Below, piece by piece: positions 1 through 11,572 of a DNA stretch of 64,000 nt. The DNA comes from Lepiota brunneoincarnata. Lineage: Eukaryota > Basidiomycota > Agaricomycetes > Agaricales > Agaricaceae. Position 1 is the stretch's first letter. Every line of letters starts with the position of its first letter. The notes under the pieces were generated by a model. The model was not told the origin of the DNA and ran no database searches. It worked only from the letters and a program-made list of their open reading frames with translations. A program made the position numbers and the translations under genes. Location: the NCBI GenBank assembly GCA_023014365.1, contig JAEBUN010000005.1:1240001-1304000 (forward strand). The letters are read 5' to 3'.

Positions 1-1603
1 ATCTTGATGGCAAACTATGCCTGGTTGTGTGCAAAATGAAACCGCCTCATTGCCTGGATAGGTTGCACCTACAACATATTCTCCAACATAAGCAGTTCCA
101 CCGTGGGAGACCCAGTTACGAGCGAACGTCCAGCTGGAGCACTTCCACAAGTAATCCGTACCTATGGCCTGAAGCTGAACCCGTGCATCGGAAGCAGGGG
201 GGTAGAATCCAGAGGAGAGGACAAAGCTGGTACGATCTGCACCAAGAGCCGCACTACAGGAAGTCGATAGATCGGTCTGAGAGAGTGGGTTGGGGTTCAT
301 AATGTAAATGGCGAAGCCAGCCTCCTGAGTAACGGTGGTCACCAGAACCGGTTTGGAGACAGAGGGGAAGGGTGTGGTTGAATCAAGCGAGGCAAAGATG
401 AAAGAACCATCTCTAACGGGACGCATGGGTTGAGATTGGCCCGCGGAAGGCACTGTTAGCCATGCGGTCCCGAATAATGTCATCTGAGTGTTCAGAATCG
501 TGCTCAACGACAACGAATTTTGACAGGCTGTGTCAGAGGCACTGCAGCCGATGAACCCATTATACAATGATTGCAATGATTGTTGAGCCGAAGTTGTGAG
601 GAAGCCAAAGTTCTAGACAACGGTTAGCTCATCACGCTAGAAATCGGGCCAGACAAACAGAGCTAACCATGGGATCGGATTGGAGAATGGCATAACGGAA
701 AAGCGATGTTGCAGAAGGAACAGCCAGGAGGGATCTGACTAAATTGGCGCCCGCACTCTGTCCTGCAATGGTGATCTTATCTGCGCTGCCTCCAAAGGCC
801 GGGACAACCTTCTTCAAGAACTGCAGAGCATTGACGATATCCTTGACAGCAAGATTAGTTGTGCCGTCCGGTGCCATGAATCCGAGCTAGAAACGCTCGC
901 TTTAGTAAGATCGATATGAGAAGTCCGTGGAACTTACAGCCCCGAGGCGGTATTGAATGACAGCGACAATGGATCCGGTTGCTATTGCAAGATTCGAACC
1001 ATCCAAGCCAGCCGCACTCGCGGAACCTACGATGAACGAGCCGCCATGAATCCTATGAATGTTATAAGAAGGACGCGAAACTTTTCAGAGCCATGGTGCT
1101 GCGTACCACACGAGAGTCGGGGCGTAACTGGTGAGCGTGAGGGACGGGGGTACATAAAGCATCATCGAAAGACAGTCCTCGTTGTAAGCTGAAGGATCGA
1201 CGATAGGCTGAGGGCATGCCAGAGGCATGGCAGTCACATTAGCGGATCCGGTCCTGGGTCGGCAATACCATTAACGGCATTCAAGACAATTCTGGGGGTG
1301 TGCATACGGGAGATTCCAACTAGAAACCAAGGTGGATGGCTTCCAGCGCTCTGAATTTGCATACTTGACTGCAAACCGGTATGCGCCATTGGACTCCTGG
1401 GCACCCTGTGCCATGCCCAGAACAGTTGGCCGGTTGAGGGCGGCATGCCCGCTGGGAGGGCAAAGGTATTGTTTGAGGATGGGCAGCTGACAGAGGATCT
1501 TTGTGGGATCGAGATGAGGGATGCGCAGAACGCTAGGACCCAACGGAGCGGCAAGACCTGGGGTGACGAGAAGAAGAGCGGCCAGCGATGGGAAGGAAAC
1601 CAT
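1..1603 (-). CDS. Type-B carboxylesterase/lipase, secreted (3' end beyond window)
   Basis: Alpha/beta-hydrolase of the carboxylesterase type-B (cholinesterase/lipase) family, predicted to hydrolyse carboxylic esters outside the cell. The start at 1603 opens a hydrophobic signal peptide (MVSFPSLAALLLVTPGLAA). Next come the EDCL motif (near 1170), the oxyanion-hole HGGSF (near 1045) and the nucleophile elbow GQSAG (near 760). The sequence then continues through short introns to the left edge. The acid and histidine of the triad would lie in the last third; the histidine is not visible, so the C-terminus is missing from the window. The exact substrate cannot be told. The family is certain, the exon borders only approximate. 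The next gene (2041, +) is divergent, about 440 bp away. Confidence 0.88.
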
Positions 1604-2040
1604 GGGTGGATGAAATGCCCACTGGTTGTGCCAATGGCTGCCAATCGAAAGAGCGTGTTAAATACGACGACGGCCCAGCCGTGCGTCGGTGAGAACTGAG
1701 TGACAGCCAGGCACTCCGGGAGGCCAAGGAAGGGGGAAAGAGCAGGAGTGCGGTGTGCATCAGATATTTTGTCCGACATGGGATAATGGAATACCATAAA
1801 CAACGACGTGCCATTGTTCTCCATCGGGATATGTTCTCGGCCAGCCACACTCTTGTTCCTTCTCTGACCTATCATTCTCGTCTGTCGCTCACACGCACGC
1901 CTGCCGTGGCCCGCCATATGACTCCTGCCCTTGTTCCTCTCTCCAAAAACAGCCTCGTACCACGTCCTCGATACCGCTGGGACTCAGCTACGGAAATAGC
2001 GGCCACGTGACTAATAAACGAACTTGTTAGGCAAGCACTG

Positions 2041-4780
2041 ATGTCCTTCATGTTGCCGGACAACGCAATGGACTCGGATTCGGTGAAGATGTGAGGTAGT
2101 CTTTTTGTCATTCGTAGATGCTCTCATTGAACCCACACACTAGACTCACAGTCGGGTCTGCGGTTGGTTCAATACGCGACCTTTTCGCCAAGGTCAAAAC
2201 CATTGATGCAAAGCACGGCAAGTTCGATCTCGTGCTGTGCGTCGGCGATTTTTTTGGTGCTCCCGAAGGTTCTGTGGACAAAGATGACGGAGGAGAGGAC
2301 GAAGTCTCTCAATTGCTCGACGGGAAACTGGAAGGTACATCGTTCCGATCCGCCCACACTCTCTCTGCTGAGAGCCTATTCTAGTGCCTGTCGAGTGCTA
2401 TGTTATGCAGGGAAAGCATCCACTACCACAAAAGGTGGTTCAGAGATTTTCCAAGACTGGAGGGGAGCTTTGTAAGAATGTCTTCCTTTTAAGTAAGTCC
2501 CCCTTAGTTCTCCGTAGGTTGTGCTGTGTCCACGCGCTCTCTAGGCAAGTCGGGTATAGTAACGACGGCCAACGGCTTGCGTATTGCTTGTCTAGGTGGA
2601 GTCTACGATGCAGAGATATATACTTCGGCTGAGGCAGCCCTCGTGCGTCGAGGTCTCTGCAAGTTGGAAATTCTTCTGACGCCTTGGCCAGGGTTTCATG
2701 TCCCCCTACTTTTCGATCCACACAACAGATCGTTTACTCTCGAATACACTTTCTGTGTCCCCTACAAACAAAAATTATCAATCACTCGCGGCTATTCAGT
2801 CATCCTCGACCTCTTCCCAACTGATTGATGTTTTGCTGAGCAATGTATGGCCACCCCTCATCAACAATTTCTCGGTATGCCCAACCCCCACAACAAATCT
2901 ATCATCTGTCTATGCTCCCCCTCTCGATGACATCATGCGACGCACACGGCCGCGATATCATTTCGTCATGGGCCCTGGTGACACGCCCAACTTCTGGGAA
3001 CGGGAACCCTTTGCTTGGGAGGGTGATGAAGGTCGGGTAACACGATTCGTGAGTCTAGGGGCTTTTGGAGGTGAAACTCCTTCAGCGGGAAAGAAGCAGA
3101 GAGTATGTTTCAAAAAGCCATCTTACCGAGGATAGAATGCTAATCATATTCCAGTGGTTCTACGCGTTCAATATATCCTCGAAACCTCTTGTAAATCCTC
3201 CCCAACCGGCGAACGCCACCAAAAATCCGTTTCTAGAACCCGCGGGTCAAGGATATAAACGCTCGCTCGAAACACCCGAGGGAGAGAATTTCATTTTTGG
3301 CAACATCCGTCAACCAACAAAACGGAGTCGAACCGGTAAGATCAGGGTTTGTGAGTATGGTAAACCAAGCCATATTGATCATGATAGCACAAGAGGGATC
3401 TGGCGGACCACCTCCTGGTTACAAGTGCCGTCGTTGTGAATCAACTGAGGTGCTTATATCCTCCATTTTTTGATGTATTTGCACTCATGTTGGCGGTAGC
3501 ATTTCATCAAGGATTGTCCCGAGCGAGCAAAGCCTCCCGAGAGTTACATTTGTAAACTCTGCAAGGAGGTCAACACTATTTTCAACAAGTCATTGGAAAC
3601 ATTTGCTCATCATTGGCACAGCCAGGTCATTTTGTTCGGGATTGTCCAACACGAGACGCTGTCGGAGATACAGGCGGACGAAAGCCAAAATCTGGGTACG
3701 TGTGTCGTGGATGCGGCAGTGAAGATCATTATCTCGAAGACTGCTTGGCTGTGCGTCAAACCCACGGTGAGAGACGATCTGAGCGTAGAGGTCCGCCCAA
3801 GGAGATTACCCGTGAGTCTCCCACCTTCATCAATCGGTGACCTCATCCAACTGGTCTCTGTGGTGCCTAGCTGATGAATGCTGGTTTTGTCTATCAAATC
3901 CCAATCTCGCGTGAGTGACGGGTGTTCTCGAAACACGTATCTGCCTTGTGCAGATCTGATACATTGCAATGGAGGTACTGAGTGATCCCCAGGAAACATC
4001 TCATTGTTTCGATTGGAAGTGAGGTCTATGTGTCCTTACCCAAAGGTCAAATCGTTCCTACACAGTCAACCGTTGATCGTATCAGTGTTCCCGGCGGAGG
4101 CCACGTTCTGATCATTCCCATTACGCACTACCCAACGTATACAACTATCCCCCCTGATCTAGCTCCCCCAATATTCGAGGAAACCGAAAAGTGGGTAATC
4201 AATCATACAATGATCATCTAATACCCGATCTAATGACTCATCACCGTCTTTGTATTCTGCTTTTGAAGATACAAATCGGCACTCCGTGCCCTATATGCCA
4301 AACATGGCTCTGGGGCTGTCATGTTTGAGGTCGGGCGGTTGAGTGCCAAAGGAGGCCATGCACATGTACAAGTCGTACCTGTTCCCCGACAGCTAGAGAG
4401 TAAAGTTGAAGATGCGTTCGTTCGGGAAGGTCGGACAATGGGGGTAGACTTTGAGGCAAATTCCGACGAGGCGATGAATCTCTGTATCGGGGGTAGGGGC
4501 GGCTATTTAAAGATTGAACTCCCTGACGGTCGGAAGATGGTTCACCTCATCAAGGACCATGTCCCCTTTAATCTACAGTTCGGACGGTGAGCTGTGTTTG
4601 TTCGGAGTTTCGAACTTGGGGCTTATTTTACTATTATTTGTGATTAGACAGGTGCTCGTCTCTCTGTTGGGTGTTCCGGAGAGAATGGATTGGAAGGCTT
4701 GCGTATTGTCCGAGGACAAAGATCGGGCCGATGCGCAGGCTTTCAAGGCTGCGTTCGCACCTTTTGATCCAAGTTTGTAG
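2041..4780 (+). CDS. DRN1: CWF19-like protein 1 (Drn1-type debranching/spliceosome factor) with zinc knuckles
   Basis: Homologue of CWF19L1 and yeast Drn1, which associate with the spliceosome and modulate lariat debranching by Dbr1. Exon 1 (2041-2090; a second Met is at 2068) joins across a 53 bp intron (2091-2143) to give VKILTVGSAVGSIRDLF. This is the start of the metallophosphatase-like N-terminal lobe (LVLCVGDFFG). The middle carries three CCHC-type knuckles (CxxC-x4-H-x4-C) near 3430-3750. The C-terminal CwfJ_C_1/C_2 part begins at ECWFCLSNPN (about 3870). It has the HIT-like GGHAHVQVVPVP near 4350 and ends in DWKACVLSEDKDRADAQAF. There are several short introns, and the frame stays intact throughout. 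The family call is firm; individual splice sites in 2800-3600 are less so. Confidence 0.88.
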
Positions 4781-4931
4781 ATTTTTGCATTGTACTTTTT
4801 GACTCACAAAAATACGATTCATTCTGTACCGAACACTTGATGTGAGTTTCACACGTATATGTACATACTGAACAAGGGGAAGGCGGTTATGGATATATGG
4901 CTATGAAGCCTCTAATGATAGCAAAGCATTC

Positions 4932-7339
4932 TCAAACATGAGCAGGTTCGATGGGCCCTTCAATGCTCGTCTTGTAACTGTGCCCGAAGGCTTGCATCCC
5001 ACTCTTCCTCGCTTTTTTCAAGACCGCGCCAATGGCATCAAGACCTAACGAAGTAAAATAAAATAAAATGAGTTGCAATTGGTCACCGTTGGTGGGCAAC
5101 GTACCCCTGTCAAGGACGTCGAGGGACGGTCCAAAGGAAAGGCGCACGAAGTGGTGGCAGGGAGAGTTGAAAAGGTTCCTGCGGTGAGAAGGATTGATGT
5201 CAAAGAAGATGCCTGGGATTACAATCGCCTGCTCTTTCAGTAATTCCTCGAAGAAGGTCTGGAATGTACGATTTTCGGATGCGGGTCCATAGATAGTTCC
5301 GAGAGATACATACAAGACCGTTGTTCAGAGGTGGCGGAAGCTTCTCGAGGTTGAGCCAAATGTAGAAGGTACTTGTCGGGGGGACTTCAACGTCAAGATG
5401 GAGTTCGTGGAGGCGAGCAAGGACGTGATCCCTCTTCTTCTTGAAGTGTTTCTGAAGGGCTATTTTTTCCATGGCTACGTGATCTAGGTCAAGGAGAGGG
5501 AGGGCAGCCAATTGCATCCTTCCCGAAGGGGTTGAATTCCTATGAATATTTTTCAAGGATGGAAATGGGCGGTGACGTACGGATGGTTAGCGCCTCCGTC
5601 AAGGAAAGACCCAGACTGAGAGAGGGCCGTTATCAAGTTTTTAGGTCCTACGACCCAACATACTCGCCAGCCCGGTAGCCTCCAGTTCTAAACCGGTTGC
5701 TTTCAATGAGCTGAGGCTCCCGAGGCGGGAGAAATAAGTACCTTGGTCAGCCCATCAATGATGACGACGGAGTCCTGGATATGATTTAAACAAGGCCTCA
5801 AGGGAACGGTGCAATGGCGTGTTACCTGGTCGACGTTCTCAACGTATTTCGCAGCTGAGATAGATTTACCGTAATCTTCACTCCGGTCGGGGTAGATGTA
5901 CCACGAGTAAAACTAGTGTGTACGATGATTGGATGTTTGTGACAGTCTAAGAAAAACTAACCTCGTCAAGAATTATCGTCGTTCCTTCCTTTCCTAAGGA
6001 AACAAGCTCTTTCAAGTCGTGCCCCCTGCCGGAAATTCAATCGTATTTTTTGCATCCACAAGCATTTGTGCATACCTGATAACCTGCAACACAATTCAAC
6101 GTGACTTTATACCCCTCGACGTTGTTCATCAAACGCACCTGGCCAGTTGGGTTGCGTGGGTTTGAGGCAAGGATGACTTGAAGGCCCTGGGTCCTGATAT
6201 CTGTCTAATTGCGGGAATCAGAGGACTTGGACAGATCCGAAAACGGTCAAAGCCTTACCTTGGTTCGTTCAATATCCAGACGGTATTTGTTCTGGCGTGA
6301 ATTGTATGAAAACGGTTCATGCGAGTACATACGAGCTACTGTACCTTTGGGTCGAGACTATGGCCTCAAATTTAGCTCCTCAGCAGCCGTTGAATGGCGG
6401 GCGGGACTTACGCTGTTGGAACTGGCACAAGACGACGAAAGGCGCTGAGAACTTGGTCGTATGCTGTATAATCAGGAATTTGGTAGCCCTTGGCGCGACA
6501 TTAGGCACGGGTTCTCGTGTAGGTGAATAATGCTTACAGTATAAACATCACCGACTACTGCGGCGACCCGAGAAAGACCCGAGCGACCACCAGGTACGAT
6601 GCAAACATTCTCATACGTATATTGACTAGGCTTTCCCTGTCGGTAGGTATGATTATAGAGCCTAGCGACAGCTTCACGAAGAGCTAACATAACTGTATGA
6701 ACGACCGGACGACTCAAGCATGGATGAGATGGATATGCTCACCTTTGATACCCGTGGTTGGGGCGTATTCCAGAGATTCCAAAGGGATAGGAATGGTGTT
6801 GGGACGTTCTGGGGCACCAGGGATGGGACCTACTTCAGGGGCACCTTGGCCAAGGTTCGACCATTCATGGGAACTGGTGTAGCTGAATCCGTTGGCCATC
6901 GCTCGATCCGAGCAATAAATGACACCGGTGCTTCCAGGATGCTCTATCCCTGGTACAGTTTCTTCCTCCTAAAGTCTCATCAGGATCCGAGGTACATCAC
7001 CACTTGCAAAGACTGACGGGGTCAACTAGTTGAGGTAAGCCTTTGGGCTTGTGACCAGGGGCTTGCCGGAAAATCTAGGGTTCGAGGATGAGTTTAATCG
7101 GAAAAACCAAGGCGGTCTATGTACCTGGTGAGCTTCGGAGTCCTTCTCATGCCTGTGATGCCTCATGACATCGCGGACCTGGTCCACAAGGTTAGAAAAG
7201 GATGCAACGCGGGGAAGATGGAAGTGCATTGTTGGCGTCAACTCACGATATCCGCAAACCTCTGGGAGGGGGTACTTATACCTGATCTCGTCTGGGGTGT
7301 CGTTAGCTGAGGTGTGTCGGTTCCGGTTCTTAGCGACAT
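4932..7339 (-). CDS. PLP-dependent class I/II aminotransferase
   Basis: Fold-type I aminotransferase of the aspartate-aminotransferase superfamily. Start ATG at 7339 (MSLRTGTDTPQL...). Recognisable blocks in order: TTGIKELREAVARLYN-like entry helix, ENVCIVPGGRSGLSRVAA (cofactor-binding region, about 6560), IPDYTAYDQVL (about 6465), ASNPRNPTGQ (about 6160), and the Schiff-base lysine in GLTK followed across an intron by NWRLPGWRVCW (5750-5640). After these come GSFLDGGANHP, TSTFYIWLNLEKLPPP and FVRLSFGP (about 5140), ending EPAHV. It is cut by many introns of about 50 bp. The family is certain; the amino donor and acceptor cannot be deduced. It could act in amino-acid catabolism, which would suit the divergent arginase next door, but that is inference. 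Confidence 0.85.
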
Positions 7340-7796
7340 GGTAGGGGCTTAGGGCAGGCGGAAGCGAGGAAAGCTTGCAATATTAAACGTTTTGGACAGG
7401 AGGAATGAGCGTGTTGTCGATAGAAGAAAGAAATAGCGCAACCCTCACGGGTAAAGGGCATAAATAGATACATAGCACCCAAAGATAGCCGGTGACCAAT
7501 CGTCCTAGCTTCTCGCGCTGGGACCATTTGTCACAGACTGGCACAGGGTGGTTCTGGTCGGGGTGGTTCTGATGGAGGGATGAGGGTGCAGAGGATGTAA
7601 GTATGTAATGAATTATGACTTGTTGCCAACCTTGTTCTCTCCATCTTGCCTGCTCTGTTGGCGGATGCCCAGCGGATGCTCATGTGCACCGCTGTTCGCC
7701 AAACATAGTAGTTGGGTTCCACCTCGAAATTCGGATCTTGCTCCATTTCCCTTTTAAAAAAGAATACGCTCTCTCACAAGCTTTAACCCACCTACC
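7340..7796. promoter_or_regulatory. Divergent intergenic region between aminotransferase and arginase
   Basis: This 457 bp stretch separates two start codons facing away from each other and so must hold both promoters. I see no long ORF and no repeat. The arginase-proximal part is pyrimidine-rich, with CTCTCT and CCTACC just before the ATG, as is common in fungal leaders. No specific regulator site is claimed. Confidence 0.5.
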
Positions 7797-9200
7797 ATGC
7801 CTAGCTTACACTTCCTTCCTCAACCCAACACAGTCGCCGTACGTTTCAGAGCCTCCTCTTGGATCGATTCTGACCCCTTATCCCTAGATTGTTGGCTGTC
7901 CGTTCAGGTCAGTACCTACCTGTGTTACCTGCAATTCCCCGACTCAAACATCCCTTGCCTTTTCGTAGCGGTGGCCAAGTGAGTCTGGATGTTCTCTTAC
8001 CAATCCACATTTCCAGTGAACGTTCGTACAGTCCCAAGCCGGCGTCGATGATGGCCCTATTCGCTTGGTTGAGGCGGGCCTCATTGATCAACTGAAAGAA
8101 CTCGGCTGGGAGGTCAAGTTCGACGGCCACCACCAGTTTGAGGAGAACAACAATTTGGACGACCCGCCGATCGGCAAACTGAAGAACCCTCGCACTGTTT
8201 CTCGGGTGAACAAGGCCGTAGCTGCCGTCGTGAGTGGACATGCAAAGAGTGGCGTGCTTCCGCTCACCTTGGGGGGGGACCACTCTTTGGTGCGTAAGCC
8301 TCGTTCGTGTCAAGAAGATAAAATGCTTAACCCCCCATTGCCAGGCAATCGGTACTATCTCTGGAACGTTGGAGTACGCCATTTTCTACCGCGAAACCTT
8401 CGTCATTTTGACCGGCGTCCTAGGGCTTATCCAGACGCCTGCGTTATTTGGGTAGACGCCCATGCGGATATCAACACCATCGAGATAACTAACTCAGGTA
8501 ATTGGATCCCAGGGATTAATAGTATAGCTCATAGTCAAGCAGGACATATCCATGGCATGCCGCTTTCTTTCCTTCTTGGGCTTGGCAGCAAAGAGAACGA
8601 GTTTTCCTGGGTCAAACCAACTTTGAAACCTGAACGCCTGGTATACATTGGTCTCCGTGACGTTGAAGCAGGAGAGAAGAGGATCTTACGGGAGAATAAG
8701 ATCAAGGCCTTCAGTATGCACGAAGTCGATAAATATGGCATTGGGGAGGTTGTGAGGATGGCTTTGGACCATGTCAATCCTAATCGAGACCTGCCGATCC
8801 ATTTGAGCTTTGACGTAGACGCACTGGACCCCTCCGTAGCCCCGTCGACTGGTACTCCAGTGTGTGTTGATCTTGAGGCTATTGCATGTTGACTTATCTC
8901 TGCATTAGGTCCGAGGTGGCTTGACCTTCCGGGAGGGGCACTACGTTTGCGAAGCCATCCATGAGACTGGCTTGTTGGTCGCACTGGACCTAATGGCGAG
9001 TGGTTTTCGGAGGATAGCCAAAAGGTTCATTTACTGACAATGGTAGTAGGAGGTCAATCCTTCGCTCGCCGACGCCCTCGATGTCGAGCAAACCGTCGCA
9101 GTCGGCTGTTCACTTGTAAGGTGTGCTCTAGGTAGGCGAGAAGTTGTTCGGGAAAGAGCAGACTAGCTCACCTGTGTACCTAGGTGAAACTCTCCTCTGA
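7797..9200 (+). CDS. CAR1: Arginase
   Basis: Hydrolyses L-arginine to ornithine and urea. Start 7797. Exon 1 (7797-7838) joins to give NTVAIVGCPFSGGQ, the usual fungal arginase entry, split over tiny exons of 20 and 10 bases. Then come GVDDGPIRLVEAGL, LPLTLGGDHSL (first metal-binding His, about 8270), IWVDAHADINT (metal ligands D-H-D, about 8450), GNIHG-type HIHGMPLSFLLG (about 8550) and LSFDVDALDPSVAPSTGTP (about 8805). After these follow RGGLTFREGHYVCEA (8910), ALDLMEVNPSL and GCSLVR. A last 52 bp intron (9132-9183) joins CALG to ETLL and stop, the family's usual C-terminus. All catalytic motifs are present, though the exon around 8340-8410 needs careful splicing. Divergent from an aminotransferase. 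Confidence 0.93.
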
Positions 9201-9641
9201 CAATTTTGTGCGTAGCCCGAATATTCCTCGACCACGACCTCGCCTCGCCATCGAGCCTGTAGTGTAATTAGTGCGTCTGCGCCAGTGCCAATAAATATCT
9301 GGGTTATGCCCACTCACATGAAAGTGCCGCAAACTATCGTGTGGCCGAAATTGTGTGGCCGAAGAGAGGTTGTTGTTGTGGAAAAGACAAGATCGTTGTT
9401 CCGCGCACATCCCTTTTTGCACAAACATTGACCGACTGGTTGACTGGACTTTGAAATCCTCTCGCCTGAGCACCAGAGCATTTCTGACAATCAAACATTG
9501 GAATTACGGGCCGCATTGTGCAGGCGATCAGGTGAGCGACAGCGTGTTTGTGCGGTGCCCGTTACCATCCGCCTTGTCTTCAACACTCTTTCTCAGCCGA
9601 CTATACTCTCCGTCCTTGCCGAAGAATTTCTCCCTGTCCTC

Positions 9642-10852
9642 ATGTATCTCTTCAGCCGCCCGAGCGATGATACAACAGGAGAATCCCATCCCGTCTCATT
9701 TACTAGCCTACAAGAACACTATGGCTCGATTTCGGAACTGGCCAAGGAGATCGAACATATGGAGTACTGGACGAAGCTAGCCCTCAATACTCCGATAGAC
9801 GATATCCCTCTTCAAGCATGGATGGGTGACAGCTACCCCATTCTAGTATGGTTGACCCGGAAGCTGGAAAGGTTGAACGAGACTTTCGCGCCACATCTTG
9901 AACAATCCCGACGACAGACTATTGCTATTTGCCCTTTTTTCTCATATTGGCAACTAAAAGTGAGTGATAACTGGTTGATTTTATGCTCACTTCGGATTCT
10001 CATGGCCAGCCCCCTCCTCGCATGACCCCCGCCCGGGTCGCTAGCAACCTAAACCTAGTCTCAAATCAGGAAACGCCCTCTTCCTTTGCCTACCCTTTAC
10101 CAAACGAATGCTTCCAGAAACATCAGGTTAGCAGCGATATCGCACCGGCGCCGATGGGAGGCGAGGTTCATTTGGACTACCCACGTCACCAAGAAACCGA
10201 GTCCCTCCCGGGGGTGAAGGCAGGATGGGATAGTACCCATTACCTAGTCGGTGTCGCAGAGAGCGGTCTGAGCAGCAATGCCGGCCTGCTCTACCCACCG
10301 GAACCCACCGCGTCGGGTGCTAATCACGCGGCATTCCCTACGATTCCTTTGGGTCCTACCACGCCGGACGCAACTACTCGACGTTACATCAAGTCCAATT
10401 CTGGGGATGTGTGGCCTGATGTCGGCAGTCCTCTTGTCTACTCTTCACTTTATACTTCACGACCGCCACAAACTCAAAGCCCTTGGTCAACTTCCACAAA
10501 TGTTTATCAGATGCCCCTGGAGAATCAGATCTGCCCAAACCAGTATGACGTCTTTGCCACATACACAAGTCCCACGGGGGCAATCCCGACGTACCCACCG
10601 TTAAGCGAAGACCCCGCATCATTTTCCTGCCCTTGCGCTCAAGCTGGGGGGTCGCACGGTCCGTCGACCTGGTGGGGAAATCAGTACAGCTATGATGGCT
10701 ACAGGGTAGGAGACGGTCTCCGTATCTCGGGGAATAATTATGAATTCCCCCATCACCTATGCCATCGCTCCCCGTCTGCCAATGACGTGGTCACTCCGGT
10801 GAAGATATCCAGCTATTCGAGTTTGGCGGGTGCGCTTGGTCCCGAAATGTGA
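9642..10852 (+). CDS. Hypothetical protein, serine/proline-rich C-terminal half
   Basis: Two blocks of the same frame are joined by a clean 50 bp intron (GTGAGT...GGCCAG, about 9960-10009, phase 0). The N-terminal part reads EHYGSISELAKEIEHMEYW and ILVWLTRKLERLNETFAPH, which looks helical. The C-terminal about 280 residues are rich in Ser, Pro, Tyr and Gly, with a cysteine pair CPCAQAGG; no known domain is recognised. The reading frame is open back to 9444 without an ATG. The first in-frame ATG is at 9642, but an upstream exon that moves the start is possible. Composition resembles fungal regulatory proteins, but no DNA-binding motif is visible. Function unknown. Confidence 0.55.
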
Positions 10853-11572
10853 ACCGAAGCGGGGGGTGACTTGGCCTGGATTTTGTTGTCTTCTCCCGGA
10901 TATTATCATCCTTCCGAATTTTTTTGATGCCTCAAACACTTCTCTTGCAGTAATCCTTGTAGAAATCTCATTATGCATTTGATCTCACGGCGCTTCGATT
11001 CTTGATAGATGTTTTTCGTGCTGTGCATACGCACTAGTCAATCAATCTATCAAGAAATCGGAAATGGGTTGAGGGCTGTGATCATAGGAGACTGGCAGCC
11101 TTCACGCACTATCCCAGTCTACAAATAACGACATCTGAAAGAAACCTACTGACGGTTGATGCTGACCAGAGAGAGAGTCAAGGGTCAACTCTGTGGAGTG
11201 TGAGTTTGAATATAAATGATGTCGGCAGTCGGTGGGAGTGTCGGGGTCCGTGTTGCCATGAGAAGTGATGATTGCGGACTCAGTCCTATGGGTTGATGCC
11301 GAACAGTCACATCTCCTGTTAGGTGATGCCTGGTGCGTTAACCTCGGGGAGGCGTGCCGCGGGTGCGCACTGTTGGCAAAACATAGCCAAGGCCTCATGC
11401 TACCCACCAGCACCGATGGGTGGCAAAGCCCAGGGGATGGGAGTTTCGAGAGTTCGTAATCAGCTGGGAAGTGTCAGATGACCCTGTCACCTGTGTGAAA
11501 ATGCCAAACGGCAGTTCCCGTAGGGTCATTTGTTAGAACGTCTAATACATTTCGACGTTGAGAGTCGCAGCC
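10853..11572. other. Intergenic region upstream of the kinesin gene
   Basis: This 720 bp stretch contains no ORF with recognisable protein features. The longest opposite-strand frame (11102-11413) has no start context or domain and is composed of ordinary-looking codons. It probably holds the 3' end of the previous transcript and the kinesin promoter. No repeat was noticed. Confidence 0.45.

Noticed and set aside
11102..11413. Possible small gene (-) in the kinesin upstream region
   Set aside because: No recognisable motif, no splice support and ordinary intergenic composition.
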